DNA of 33,971 bases from a virus. Location of the stretch: IMG/VR virus record IMGVR_UViG_3300037264_009318, positions 1 through 33,971 of that record; one strand, written 5' to 3'. The position numbers and the translations under genes are program-made. Positions 21,793-29,717 of the stretch are shown in pieces (position 1 is the first letter of the stretch; each line of letters starts with the position of its first letter). A model generated the notes under the pieces. The model was given only the letters and a program-made list of their open reading frames with translations, searched no databases and was not told the DNA's origin.

Positions 21793-22932
21793 ATGGCCGA
21801 CAGCGACGACTTCGACGAGGTGACCCTCCGCCTCAACGGCGAGGAGCTCCGCATCTGGGAGTCGTACGAGATCCGGCAGAGCATCCTGACGCAGCCGAGT
21901 ACGTTCACGATGCGACTTGGCTGGGGCGACGTCGTCCGCGACCTCTTCGCGAAGGTCAGGCCGAACACCAAGGTCCAGCTCCTCATCAACGGGACGCTCC
22001 AGCAGACCGGCACGATCGACGGCTTCGAGGCGTCCGGCGAGGTGGGCGCCACCGAGCTCACGGTCCACGGCCGCGACGCGCTCGCTCCGCTCCATGACGC
22101 GTTCGTCAGGGCGGACCTGTCGCTGCGCGACATTACGTACTTTGATCTCGTTGACAAGGCGCTCCTCGAGACCGTGCCTGATGCGCTGCTCTTCGGCTCC
22201 AATGAGGCGAACCGCAGGGCGACGACAGGCGTCGGGGTGAAGCAGAGCTCGGACCCCGACGTGACTAACACGACCGGTCCGACCCAGAAGATCCTCCAGG
22301 CGAAGATCGGGGAGCGGTACTACGAATTCATCAAGCGCCAGCTCGATCGGGCCGGAGCGTTCCTCTGGGCCGCGGCAGACGGGAGCTTCATCCTCTCCAC
22401 GCCGAACCCGAACCAGCAGCCCGTGTATCGCATCGTCCGGCAGCGAGGGTCGGATCGTGACACCGTGAACGTGCTCGGCGCCCGGTACCGGAACACGACG
22501 GAGATGCGCTACACGGAGGCGATCATCTACGGCCGCGGTGGCGGTCGAATCTCGGGGGCGGTCAAGGCCAAGGGCTCCTTCCTCGACGAGGAGATGATTG
22601 CCTATGGCTACAAGCGGCCGCTCGTCCTCCGGGACACGAACGTCACCAACGCGGAGCAGGGCGCGTTCTACGCTCGTCGAAAGCTGGCGGAGACACGCCG
22701 GCAGGGCTGGAACCTGACCTACACCGTGCAGGGCCATTCCGTGGCTTCGCTTCAGGACGGGCGCCGCGCGACATGGTCGGTCGACACGATCGTCGACGTG
22801 CAGGATGACGAGTTCGGGATCTTCGGCCCGCACTACATCGAGGCTGTTTCGTTCCGACGCGGTTCGAACGGCACTTCAACGGAGCTCGTGCTCATGCGCC
22901 CCGAGGACCTAATCTTCGGCGGGGAGGGGTAG
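21793..22932 (+). CDS. Mu gpP-like baseplate hub protein
   Basis: 379 residues; the central hub that plugs the tube end and receives the spike. Visible features are an N-terminal strand pair (VTLRLNGEELRIWESYEIRQ), a conserved GRDALAPLHDAFV-like region, and ERYYEFIKRQLDRAGAFLW in the middle. A beta-rich part with RRKLAETRRQGWNLTYTVQGHS follows, then a C-terminal VDTIVDVQDDEFGIFGPHYI. The L-N-G-E, G-R-D and D-D-E-x-G-I pattern and order match Mu P (gp44) and P2 gpD-type hubs. It follows the N-like gene by three bases and the spike gene follows directly. Confidence 0.85.
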   Translation: MADSDDFDEVTLRLNGEELRIWESYEIRQSILTQPSTFTMRLGWGDVVRDLFAKVRPNTKVQLLINGTLQQTGTIDGFEASGEVGATELTVHGRDALAPLHDAFVRADLSLRDITYFDLVDKALLETVPDALLFGSNEANRRATTGVGVKQSSDPDVTNTTGPTQKILQAKIGERYYEFIKRQLDRAGAFLWAAADGSFILSTPNPNQQPVYRIVRQRGSDRDTVNVLGARYRNTTEMRYTEAIIYGRGGGRISGAVKAKGSFLDEEMIAYGYKRPLVLRDTNVTNAEQGAFYARRKLAETRRQGWNLTYTVQGHSVASLQDGRRATWSVDTIVDVQDDEFGIFGPHYIEAVSFRRGSNGTSTELVLMRPEDLIFGGEG

Positions 22933-23529
22933 ATGCTGTCCACGCTGCACACGCTTCGCCTCGACCTCGGCCGCGTGCTCCTCTCCGAGTACGACGCCGA
23001 CGGGTTCATCGGTATCGGGCTCGACGGTTACGGGGAGGAGCAGAGCGGGCTGGGTACGCTCGAGGCGCATCACCCCTTCGGCTTCGCCGGCCGGCCTCTC
23101 GACCCCGATAGCGAGGAGGGACTCGGCGCAACCGTCCTCCGGTTCGACGACGACAACGGCGCGTTCGTCATGGCGCTGGGCGACCCGCGTATCACCAAGC
23201 TCCTCCCGCAGATGGCGAAGGGGTCGAGCATCCAGTACGGCGGAACCGCTGCGGCGCTCGCGTACGCGCTCGTGGACGGCGCCGACGGCTCGTGGACGGT
23301 GCATGTGCCGTCCGGCGCGGCGAAGGCGCGCATCGAGCACGCCGGTGGCGTGAGCATCGAGATCACCCCCGCGGAGGTCCAGCTGGGCGGCGTCGCGACG
23401 GCCGCGGTCGTCATCGAGACCGGTGCTCTTGCGGCCTTCTTCAGCGCTGTCGCTACGGCACTCAGCGCGCTCGGGCAGCCGGTGACTCCGCCAGCCGGCT
23501 TCACCGCGACGAAGGTCAAGGCGCTCTGA
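22933..23529 (+). CDS. baseplate spike/puncturing protein (Mu gp45-like)
   Basis: 198 residues. The N-terminal domain has an OB-like region with HHPFGFAGRPLDP, similar to the Y-x-F-G-x-x-x-R-P of Mu gp45 spikes. The middle (about residues 75-165) is beta-rich with WTVHVPSGAAKARIEHAGG and VSIEITPAEVQLGG, suiting a trimeric beta-helix spike. The C-terminal segment is hydrophobic (AALAAFFSAVATALSALG) and ends FTATKVKAL. Spikes of this class puncture the outer membrane. Its stop overlaps the ATG of the gp46-like gene (TGATG). Confidence 0.82.
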   Translation: MLSTLHTLRLDLGRVLLSEYDADGFIGIGLDGYGEEQSGLGTLEAHHPFGFAGRPLDPDSEEGLGATVLRFDDDNGAFVMALGDPRITKLLPQMAKGSSIQYGGTAAALAYALVDGADGSWTVHVPSGAAKARIEHAGGVSIEITPAEVQLGGVATAAVVIETGALAAFFSAVATALSALGQPVTPPAGFTATKVKAL

Positions 23530-23981
23530 TGCCTGCCGGTGACGAACTCGCGGGCGACGAGCTCGCGGGCGAGGATGTCCTCCCGGCGGGCTCCCCGGCA
23601 CGCAGCGTGACTCCGCCGGACGCGTTGCTGTTCGACGGCCGCACACGAGACTTTCCGCTCCTGAGCTCGGGGCTGTATCAGGCGAGCCATCCCGTGGATC
23701 AAGCCGTCGCCGAGGCCCTCCTGATCACGCTGGGCAAGGTCTCGTGCGCGCCGACGACGGGGAACAGGCTCCGGCAGATCAAGCGCATCGTGCCGAGCAC
23801 CGAGAACGCGGTGCGCGACGCGATAACGAACGCGCTCCAGAAACTCACGCAAAACGGCGACGTCTCGGCCGTCCGCATTGACTATGAGGCGCGCAAGCCG
23901 AGCGGCGCTGTCCTTGTTGCCGTGACCTACAGAAACCTCCGGACCGGCGAAGTGGGCAAGGTCGTGAGCCATGGCGCTTGA
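23529..23981 (+). CDS. baseplate wedge protein (Mu gp46/GpW-gp25-like)
   Basis: 150 residues from the ATG at 23529. The first 20 residues hold a near-duplicated D-E-L-A-G unit (encoded by two 15-bp repeats) and look like an extension. The remainder has the GpW/gp25 layout: RDFPLLSSGLYQASHPVDQAVAEALLITLG, CAPTTGNRLRQIKRI, a helix with AVRDAITNALQKL, a strand (AVRIDYEARKP) and GAVLVAVTYRNLRTGEV. In contractile tails this protein anchors the sheath to the baseplate wedge. It overlaps the gp47-like gene by 11 bases, as in Mu. Confidence 0.82.
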   Translation: MPAGDELAGDELAGEDVLPAGSPARSVTPPDALLFDGRTRDFPLLSSGLYQASHPVDQAVAEALLITLGKVSCAPTTGNRLRQIKRIVPSTENAVRDAITNALQKLTQNGDVSAVRIDYEARKPSGAVLVAVTYRNLRTGEVGKVVSHGA

Positions 23982-25473
23982 AGAGACGCCCGGCGAGATC
24001 CTCACCAAGACGCGCGATCAGGTGCGCGACCAGTTCACGCGCGACTACCAGCTCCGCGTCCCGAGCGCCGACGTCGGCGAGGGCACTCAGCCGTACGTAG
24101 ACGGCTCCAACGTCGCGGATGCGACGATGCTGCTCTACAACGACGCGGTCGTCATCGGGCGGGGCACGAACCTCCGAACGAGCGCTGGCACGTGGCTCCG
24201 GGAGATCGGTGAGCCGGAGGGGATCTTCGCTCGTCCGGCCGTCGGATCGAGTGGCTTCGTCGAGGTCGTGACATCGGCGGGCACTTGGACCATCCTGGCG
24301 GGCACGGAGCTGCGTGACCAGAAGAGCCGGCTCCGCTTCAAAGTCCTCACGACGGCGCTCTACGGCAACGGCGCTCTCGTTCCCGTGACGGGCATCGACA
24401 AGGGGCCAGCGACGAACCTCGACGCTGGGACCATTCTCCAGTTCACGGCCCCTCCGCCCGGCGTCTCGCCGTCGGCCGAGGTTGCGGAGGCGTCGGACGG
24501 TTCGGGGCTCTCTGGAGGGCGCGACGCGGACGACGACGCGGCCTATCGCAGGCTCATTGCCGCGCGCCGCGCGGACCCGCCGGCGAGCGGCAACGACGCC
24601 GAGTACCAGCGTGCGATTCAGAATGTTCCTGGCGTCGCCGTCGAGAAGGCGTTCACGATCCCGGCGATCCTCGGTCCGGGAACCACCGCCTTCGTCTTCA
24701 CGATGCGCCCCTCGAAACTCGGCGCCTCACGGGTGCCGAACGGGGCGGAGATCGCGACCGTCCTCGAGTACGTGATTGGGCAGGAGCCCGCCGACGACGG
24801 GATCTTCGCGTGCTCGATCCTCGAGGTTCCAGTCGTCGTCGCGCTGAAGGTGACATGGGCAAAAGGCGCCCCTTCGTGGGTCGATGTGACGCCGTTCCCC
24901 ACGTACATTTCGGGGGATAAGGTGCTCATCGATGGGGCCGTGGCGCCTACGACAACCACGGTCCGGCTCACGACCGCCACGAGCACTACCACTCCACAGG
25001 TCGGACAGACGATCGGCTTCTACGACGCGGCGAACGCCGTCTTCCGGCGCAAGCGCATCTCTGTCGTCGCCGTGGTGGTGGCGAACAAGAGCTGGGATAT
25101 CGAGGTGGACACGGCGAACAACGCCTCCGACACGAGCTACGCGCCCGTCGTCGGGACCGCTGCAAGCCCATGGTCGGAGTCGCTGGACGCCCTTGTGGGT
25201 CCCGTCCTGGGGCACTTCGAGGAGTTCGGCCCCGGAGAGCAGGTCGCCTCGCTGCCCGATCCTGGGCGCCGGCAACGCCGGCAGCCAGAGAGCCCGGCCG
25301 TGTGGCCGTCGGTGATCGGCAACCGCCTGATCCAGCCCGTCCTCGCAGCCACCAGCTACGTGGCCGATGCCGACCTGCAAGAGCCGACCGTTCCATTCGC
25401 CACGCCCGTTGGAACGCCCGGCGTGCTGAGCAAACTGCTGACGCTCGGCGACCTGTGCGCGTTCAAGCAATAA
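23971..25473 (+). CDS. baseplate J-like protein (Mu gp47-like)
   Basis: 500 residues. N-terminal helix (GEILTKTRDQVRDQFTRDY), then G-S-N-V-A-D-A and a helical segment characteristic of baseplate J proteins, followed by a beta-rich middle with GTELRDQKSRLRFKVLTT. A conserved acidic G-x-D-x-D-D-D-A-A-Y-R-R region (around residue 183-194) follows, then a NDAEYQRAIQNVPGV motif. The C-terminal third (LDALVGPVLGHFEEFGPGEQ) reads as the helical arm. The gene lies between gp46-like and gp48-like genes, the invariant Mu order. It forms the baseplate wedge ring that triggers contraction. Confidence 0.9.
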   Translation: MALEETPGEILTKTRDQVRDQFTRDYQLRVPSADVGEGTQPYVDGSNVADATMLLYNDAVVIGRGTNLRTSAGTWLREIGEPEGIFARPAVGSSGFVEVVTSAGTWTILAGTELRDQKSRLRFKVLTTALYGNGALVPVTGIDKGPATNLDAGTILQFTAPPPGVSPSAEVAEASDGSGLSGGRDADDDAAYRRLIAARRADPPASGNDAEYQRAIQNVPGVAVEKAFTIPAILGPGTTAFVFTMRPSKLGASRVPNGAEIATVLEYVIGQEPADDGIFACSILEVPVVVALKVTWAKGAPSWVDVTPFPTYISGDKVLIDGAVAPTTTTVRLTTATSTTTPQVGQTIGFYDAANAVFRRKRISVVAVVVANKSWDIEVDTANNASDTSYAPVVGTAASPWSESLDALVGPVLGHFEEFGPGEQVASLPDPGRRQRRQPESPAVWPSVIGNRLIQPVLAATSYVADADLQEPTVPFATPVGTPGVLSKLLTLGDLCAFKQ

Positions 25474-25489
25474 CCACAGCAGCAGACCT

Positions 25490-25969
25490 ATGGCCGCCCC
25501 CGAAGAGCTGACCTGGAACATCGTTCCTCCGCGGCGCCCCACGCTCGACGACCTCGGCAGCGCGCAGCTCGAGGACCACGCGACGCGTCCCCCGAAGCCG
25601 CCGCGCCAGCCCCACGCCGCGCAGCTCAATCAATGGGCCAAGCAGCTCGCGCGCCTCGGCGGGATCGTACCTGTGGCGCGCTTCTCCGTGCAGTTCGCCG
25701 GCGGCAACCCGAGCATCGTGCAGTTCATCACGATGCCGACCGGACCTGTGCTCGTGACGTTCACGGTCACGGACAACGGGCCCGGGGACACGAGCATCAC
25801 GTGGCCGGCTGACACGTTCCCCGCGAGCTCCCTGCGTCCAACGGTCAGCATCAACTCAGACACGTTCTCGGTGCCGCGCGCGTTCCTGATCACGAATGGA
25901 GTCCGGGTCAAGACGGCCGACATCGGCGGCATCCTGTCCGATGCCGACTTCACGGTGTCGGTGTTCTGA
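25490..25969 (+). CDS. small beta-rich tail protein, function unknown
   Basis: 159 residues. A Pro/Arg-rich N-terminal 50 residues precede a beta-rich remainder: PVARFSVQFAGGNPSIVQF, TGPVLVTFTVTDNGPGD, and a closing KTADIGGILSDADFTVSVF. It reads like a small fibre- or baseplate-associated beta protein. In Mu no gene sits between gp47 and gp48, so this is an extra baseplate-module gene. No family is recognised. Its stop overlaps the next start. Confidence 0.65.
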   Translation: MAAPEELTWNIVPPRRPTLDDLGSAQLEDHATRPPKPPRQPHAAQLNQWAKQLARLGGIVPVARFSVQFAGGNPSIVQFITMPTGPVLVTFTVTDNGPGDTSITWPADTFPASSLRPTVSINSDTFSVPRAFLITNGVRVKTADIGGILSDADFTVSVF

Positions 25970-26931
25970 TGCCGCTCCTCTCCGCGTTCACGCCCTGCGG
26001 CTTCCTCGAGCTCGCGGACGAGCCGTCGCACGCGGAGACCCTCTACGGCATGATGATCGGCGGGCTCGGCGGCGAGTACGACGTGAGCGAGGGATCGCGC
26101 ATGGAGGCGTTCTGCTACGCCTCGGCGATGCAGCTCGCCGAGGCGCGTTACACGCTCGAGCACGCCGGGCTGCAGATCTCCCCGCACTACGTCGACGAGA
26201 TGATGGCCGACCGCGAGCTCGAGTACGGCATCACCGCGGGTCCGAGCGACACGCTGTGGACGCGCCGGGCCGTGCTGGCCGCTCGAAAGGTGTTGCCGCG
26301 CGGCGCTCGGCGCGAGGCGGTCGTCGACGCTCTCCAGACCCTCCTCGGAGACGGCTTCGTGTTCTACCGGACGACGAAGCCAGCCGAGATCCTCAACTGG
26401 CCGTCGGCGCTGGGCGACCAGCCGCAGAACCTCCAGCTCCCTGGCGTACCGCGGAAGCTCATCAGCATCACGCCGACGATCTCGATCGGGCTCGGCGCGC
26501 CACAAGAGGTCACGTACACGCGCCTCGATACCACGCAGTCGGAGCTCCTCGTGGGCGACGATCTCGTGGTCGAGCCCGAGATCCTCGGCCGGGCCGAGGT
26601 CGTCACCGTCGAGGCGGTCGTCGCGCCGCCCCTGGGTCCGTACGCGTTCACCGCGACCTTCGACCAAGCGCACGAGCCTGGGTGTCTGGCGACGACGCAG
26701 CCCTTCCCTGCGTGGGTGGGCTCCCAGCGGTTCGCGTTGATCATCGTGACAGCGGCGGCCGCGACGAACCCTGAGACCCGGCGCAAGATCGACGAGTTGA
26801 TGCAGCGGGTCGCTCGCGGCGTCTCGACGTGGGCGATCGTCGCGCAGTCCGGCGCGGGGACCGCGGGCCCCTTCACAATCGGCGTCAGTCCTCTCGGTTC
26901 AGTGCCGATCGGCACCATCACCTTTCCCTGA
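25969..26931 (+). CDS. tail protein I / Mu gp48-like baseplate-fibre connector
   Basis: 320 residues from an ATG coupled to the previous stop. The N-terminal 150 residues match the tail-protein-I pattern: a helical segment containing EAFCYASAMQLAEARYTL, a short loop, then LPRGARREAVVDALQTLLGDGFV. The C-terminal half is beta-rich (YTRLDTTQSELLVGDDLVV, PYAFTATFDQA) and not recognised; it is probably a connecting domain to fibres. Mu gp48 and P2 gpI link baseplate and fibres. The gene ends three bases before the first fibre gene. Confidence 0.75.
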   Translation: MPLLSAFTPCGFLELADEPSHAETLYGMMIGGLGGEYDVSEGSRMEAFCYASAMQLAEARYTLEHAGLQISPHYVDEMMADRELEYGITAGPSDTLWTRRAVLAARKVLPRGARREAVVDALQTLLGDGFVFYRTTKPAEILNWPSALGDQPQNLQLPGVPRKLISITPTISIGLGAPQEVTYTRLDTTQSELLVGDDLVVEPEILGRAEVVTVEAVVAPPLGPYAFTATFDQAHEPGCLATTQPFPAWVGSQRFALIIVTAAAATNPETRRKIDELMQRVARGVSTWAIVAQSGAGTAGPFTIGVSPLGSVPIGTITFP

Positions 26932-26934
26932 GCC

Positions 26935-28149
26935 ATGGCCCATAACGACTATTTGAAGCCCGGTGGCGTCTGGGTGAACGGTGACGTGCCCACGGGCACG
27001 GATCTGACGAAGTTCGATCAGCGCCAATACCTCTCGATCCACGAGGGCGGAGGCACGTGGGCGCCGCTGACGCTCATCACGATCGGCGGCCTCGGGTTGT
27101 CGGTGACGGGACCGTTCGTGGCTTCGTCGGCCAACATCATCATCCCGACCGGGAAGACGCTCTCGATCGCGAGCGGCGGTTCGTTCACCACGGACGGTGG
27201 GGCGACGGTCAATTTCGGGAGCGACGCGACATTTGAGGGCCTTGTCGATATCGTCAACGGCGCCGAGGTCCTGCTCCAGAGCAACGCCGTCGTCCGGGTC
27301 AAGAACGGCGCGCTCATCGATGTGCAGGCCGGTGGTGAGCTCGAGATCAAGAGCGGTGGCTTCCTCGACGTGCGGCCCGGAGCGAGCATCGACGTTCACG
27401 GAACGATCGCAGCCAAAACGGGCGCCTCCATCGCCTGCGAGGCGGGGAGCTCGTTCTCCGTCGCGGGCACCGGCTTGTTCGTCACTGGCTCCACGACCAC
27501 GTTGGGGGGAACGTGGAACGTCGCCAGCGCGGGGGTGTTCAGCCTCCAGGCCGGATCTGTAACGACGATCTTCGGCGACCCGACGGTAGAGTCCGGCGGG
27601 TCGATCACGTGGAATACCGGCTCGAACCTCATCGTCCAGGCCGGGGGGACGATGACCTTCGGAGGGACCTTCAGCGCCGACACGGCGGCTCAGTTCACGT
27701 TCTCAGGCTCCGACGTCTTTTTCATAAGTGCCGCTGGTCTGTTCTACAGCAGCACCGTCACAATCGAGAACCAGGCAAAGACGACGCAGAAGGGCGCGGT
27801 CGTCCTCACCAACAACGGAAACATCGGCTACCGAATCGGGACCGCCCCCAACTCGACCACGAGCTACGACCCCTCGACGGCGGACATTTGGGAGGTCGCG
27901 ACTCTCACAGCGAATCGCGTTCACACGCTCAATGCTCCGTCCGATCCGACGGTTGGCAGCCGCCACCACTTCACGCGATACGAGAATCCGGGAGCGGGGA
28001 CGGATCTGACGATTCTACGCTCCTCGGATTCTACGCAGATCGCGCGGATCATTCAGAGCGCGACAGGCGGCTCGGTCGACGTGTACTGGCACGTATCGGC
28101 CGCCGAGTGGCGCGCGACGAATTCAGCTGGTAGCGGCCAGATCCCGTAA
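26935..28149 (+). CDS. tail fibre with beta-solenoid shaft
   Basis: 404 residues. A short N-terminal anchor (about 1-40) is followed by a long Gly/Ser/Thr/Val-rich repeat region (about 60-245) in which short strands recur every 10-20 residues (e.g. GGELEIKSGGFLDVRPGASI). This fits a beta-solenoid shaft. The C-terminal 150 residues are less repetitive, containing YRIGTAPNSTTSYDPSTADI and a closing DVYWHVSAAEWRATNS. It is probably a trimeric adhesion fibre that binds the host surface. It ends at 28149, directly abutting the stop of a minus-strand gene (TAATCA). Confidence 0.78.
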   Translation: MAHNDYLKPGGVWVNGDVPTGTDLTKFDQRQYLSIHEGGGTWAPLTLITIGGLGLSVTGPFVASSANIIIPTGKTLSIASGGSFTTDGGATVNFGSDATFEGLVDIVNGAEVLLQSNAVVRVKNGALIDVQAGGELEIKSGGFLDVRPGASIDVHGTIAAKTGASIACEAGSSFSVAGTGLFVTGSTTTLGGTWNVASAGVFSLQAGSVTTIFGDPTVESGGSITWNTGSNLIVQAGGTMTFGGTFSADTAAQFTFSGSDVFFISAAGLFYSSTVTIENQAKTTQKGAVVLTNNGNIGYRIGTAPNSTTSYDPSTADIWEVATLTANRVHTLNAPSDPTVGSRHHFTRYENPGAGTDLTILRSSDSTQIARIIQSATGGSVDVYWHVSAAEWRATNSAGSGQIP

Positions 28150-28554
28150 TCACGGCACTACGAAGGTCACGGAGGCGAGTTCGTCACTTGCACTATCGCA
28201 ACGCACAAGCAGCGACTCGTCTCCTACGAACATCGCCACGGTATGGCCGGTGTACGCCGATCCGAGCAGCCCAATGATGGTGGTGTCGATCGGGCGGCCA
28301 ACCGCGTGTGCCGTCGCGAGCTGCTCCGCGGATCGACCAGGGAACTTGGCCTCCGCGACCTTGATCGTTCCGGTGCTGCCCATGGAGGTCACCGTCTTGT
28401 CCTTGCACGGAATGACCTTCACCTCCGGTTCAGTGCCGCTCCCTCCGCCGGCGTTCGCGTTCCCACCGCCCGCCCCGCACGCGACCGCTCCCCACCCACC
28501 CGCAGCCGCTCCGAGGAGGAGAACCGCGACCCGCCCAATTTGCCTCAGCATCAT
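28150..28554 (-). CDS. predicted lipoprotein on the antisense strand
   Basis: 134 residues from the ATG at 28554 (the frame is open to 28590, but those 12 residues precede the signal peptide). It has a basic start (Arg4, Arg8), a hydrophobic stretch (VAVLLLGAAAGG) and Ala-Val-Ala-Cys with Cys26 as a near-canonical lipobox. A Gly/Asn/Ala/Ser-rich linker follows, then a small globular domain with two further cysteines (I-P-C-K-D and V-R-C-D). A lipoprotein expressed from a phage could coat the host envelope and block superinfection; that is established for other phages but only inferred here. It is transcribed against the fibre genes and probably with the upstream minus-strand gene. Its stop touches the fibre stop with no gap. 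Confidence 0.7.
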   Translation of the reverse strand: MMLRQIGRVAVLLLGAAAGGWGAVACGAGGGNANAGGGSGTEPEVKVIPCKDKTVTSMGSTGTIKVAEAKFPGRSAEQLATAHAVGRPIDTTIIGLLGSAYTGHTVAMFVGDESLLVRCDSASDELASVTFVVP

Positions 28555-28645
28555 GAGCCGCGACGGTAAGACGCCCGATGGCGGCGTCAAGCCGTCAAGT
28601 TTCAGCCGCAGCGGAACACGCGTTCAGATGCGCGCTGCGGTGGGT

Positions 28646-29164
28646 CTATCGGCCGAAACCGAGCCGTATGAACTGCTCCATGCTCACGCAGTTGCTGCCG
28701 CCGTATACACCGCCACCGGGCGTTGTCGGACGCAGGTCCATGATGGCGACGCACCCGTCCGACTTGCAAAGGATGCCCCGGACGCCGGCGGCCGCGAACT
28801 CTTCATGCGTCGCCTCGGCGGCGACCATGCTCGTCGTGAGGATGCCCTCCGAGCACGCTGGCAGCGGGTACGGCTCGCCGCGAACCAAGATCCGGGCCAT
28901 CGTGCCCGGCGCCACGAAGAGGCTTCCGGCCGCGTCACCAACCTTCGCCTCGATCGCCGACGGTTCGATGCTGGCGTTCTCCGCGATCTTGTCCCGAAGT
29001 TTTCTGAGTAGCGCGAGCGCCTTTGCGCGGTTGATCGGTGGCTCTCCCGGGACCCGGCCCAGAACATTGCCCATGTAGGCGACGCGGGCGTCGGGAGTAT
29101 CCGGCGCGTTCTTCCCCGGCATCGGGATCGACGCCCATGTCCCAGGAGGGACGCTCTTTGGCAT
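28646..29164 (-). CDS. unknown protein, antisense moron cassette
   Basis: From the ATG at 29164 the protein has 172 residues. The frame is open to 29350, but the extra N-terminal part is Ser/Arg/Ala-rich and overlies a + strand reading frame, so it is taken as a shadow. The coding part opens MPKSVPPGTWASIPMPGKN, followed by a helical segment (AKALALLRKLRDKIAENA), a mixed middle with FVAPGTMARILVRGEPYPLP, and a Cys-bearing C-terminus (GILCKSDGCVAIMDLR, then GGGVYGGSNCV). No family is recognised and no signal peptide is seen. With the downstream lipoprotein it forms a two-gene minus-strand unit inserted between fibre genes. Confidence 0.6.
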   Translation of the reverse strand: MPKSVPPGTWASIPMPGKNAPDTPDARVAYMGNVLGRVPGEPPINRAKALALLRKLRDKIAENASIEPSAIEAKVGDAAGSLFVAPGTMARILVRGEPYPLPACSEGILTTSMVAAEATHEEFAAAGVRGILCKSDGCVAIMDLRPTTPGGGVYGGSNCVSMEQFIRLGFGR

Positions 29165-29177
29165 CAGCCGAGGCGTC

Positions 29178-29717
29178 GTGACAGCGCGGAAGAAGCTGGC
29201 CCCCAAGCTCCGCACGAACCTCGACCGCACCGAGCTTGGCGCCGCCACCATCGCCGAGCTGCTCGCGTACGGTCTCACTTCCGAGGACGACCTCGCCCTC
29301 GGCGTGCTGCTCGCGGCCCGCCGGGAGCTCGAGGTGCTTAGTCCCGCCACCCCACATCACAACGCCTCGCCGGGCCTTGTCCAGCGAGGCGTTGCCGTTT
29401 CATCCGATCCCCCGAGCCATCCATGCCCCAGCCCCCCTACGCCAAACTCCTCGTCTCGAAGAACGCCGGCGCCCTCACGTCGGGCGGCATCGTCGCTGCG
29501 AATGGTGACACCCTCCAACTCTCCGGGGAGAGCACGGCGTTCTGGCAGCAGCAACGCTACGAGATCTACGCCTTTCCTGACGGATTCGCGGTGCCCGCCG
29601 GCTGGAGCACCGATGTCGTCTCGGGCGCGTACTACTACGCCGCGAGTCCCACACCCCCTGCGTTCGCGGTGCCGGCGCTCCCCCTGTGGGGGAAATTCCT
29701 GCTCTCGCTCGTCGTGA
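29178..29717 (+). CDS. short ORF upstream of terminator; end uncertain
   Basis: A GTG at 29178, preceded by GAGG, opens a frame whose first ~55 codons read as a credible charged, helical protein (TELGAATIAELLAYGLTSED, LGVLLAARRELEVL). Beyond about 29340 the frame passes through a terminator and 295 bases into the fibre gene in a different frame, where it becomes Pro/Ser/Arg-rich. The true protein therefore probably ends near 29341, where a TAG (29339-29341) lies one frame away. A one-base difference or a lost stop would explain this. The formal end given is that of the open frame. No function is recognised. Confidence 0.4.
   Translation: MTARKKLAPKLRTNLDRTELGAATIAELLAYGLTSEDDLALGVLLAARRELEVLSPATPHHNASPGLVQRGVAVSSDPPSHPCPSPPTPNSSSRRTPAPSRRAASSLRMVTPSNSPGRARRSGSSNATRSTPFLTDSRCPPAGAPMSSRARTTTPRVPHPLRSRCRRSPCGGNSCSRSS
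29361..29393 (+). terminator. rho-independent-type terminator hairpin
   Basis: AACGCCTCGC (29361-29370) is a perfect complement of GCGAGGCGTT (29384-29393) around a 13-nt loop, followed by GCCGTTTC. The stem is 10 bp. The trailing T-run is short, but the arrangement, 20 bases after a probable gene end and before the next gene, is typical of a terminator. Confidence 0.7.

Noticed and set aside
15632-26931. Tailocin or contractile injection system
   Set aside because: Terminase, portal, scaffold and capsid genes are all present and intact in the same operon, showing a DNA-packaging phage.
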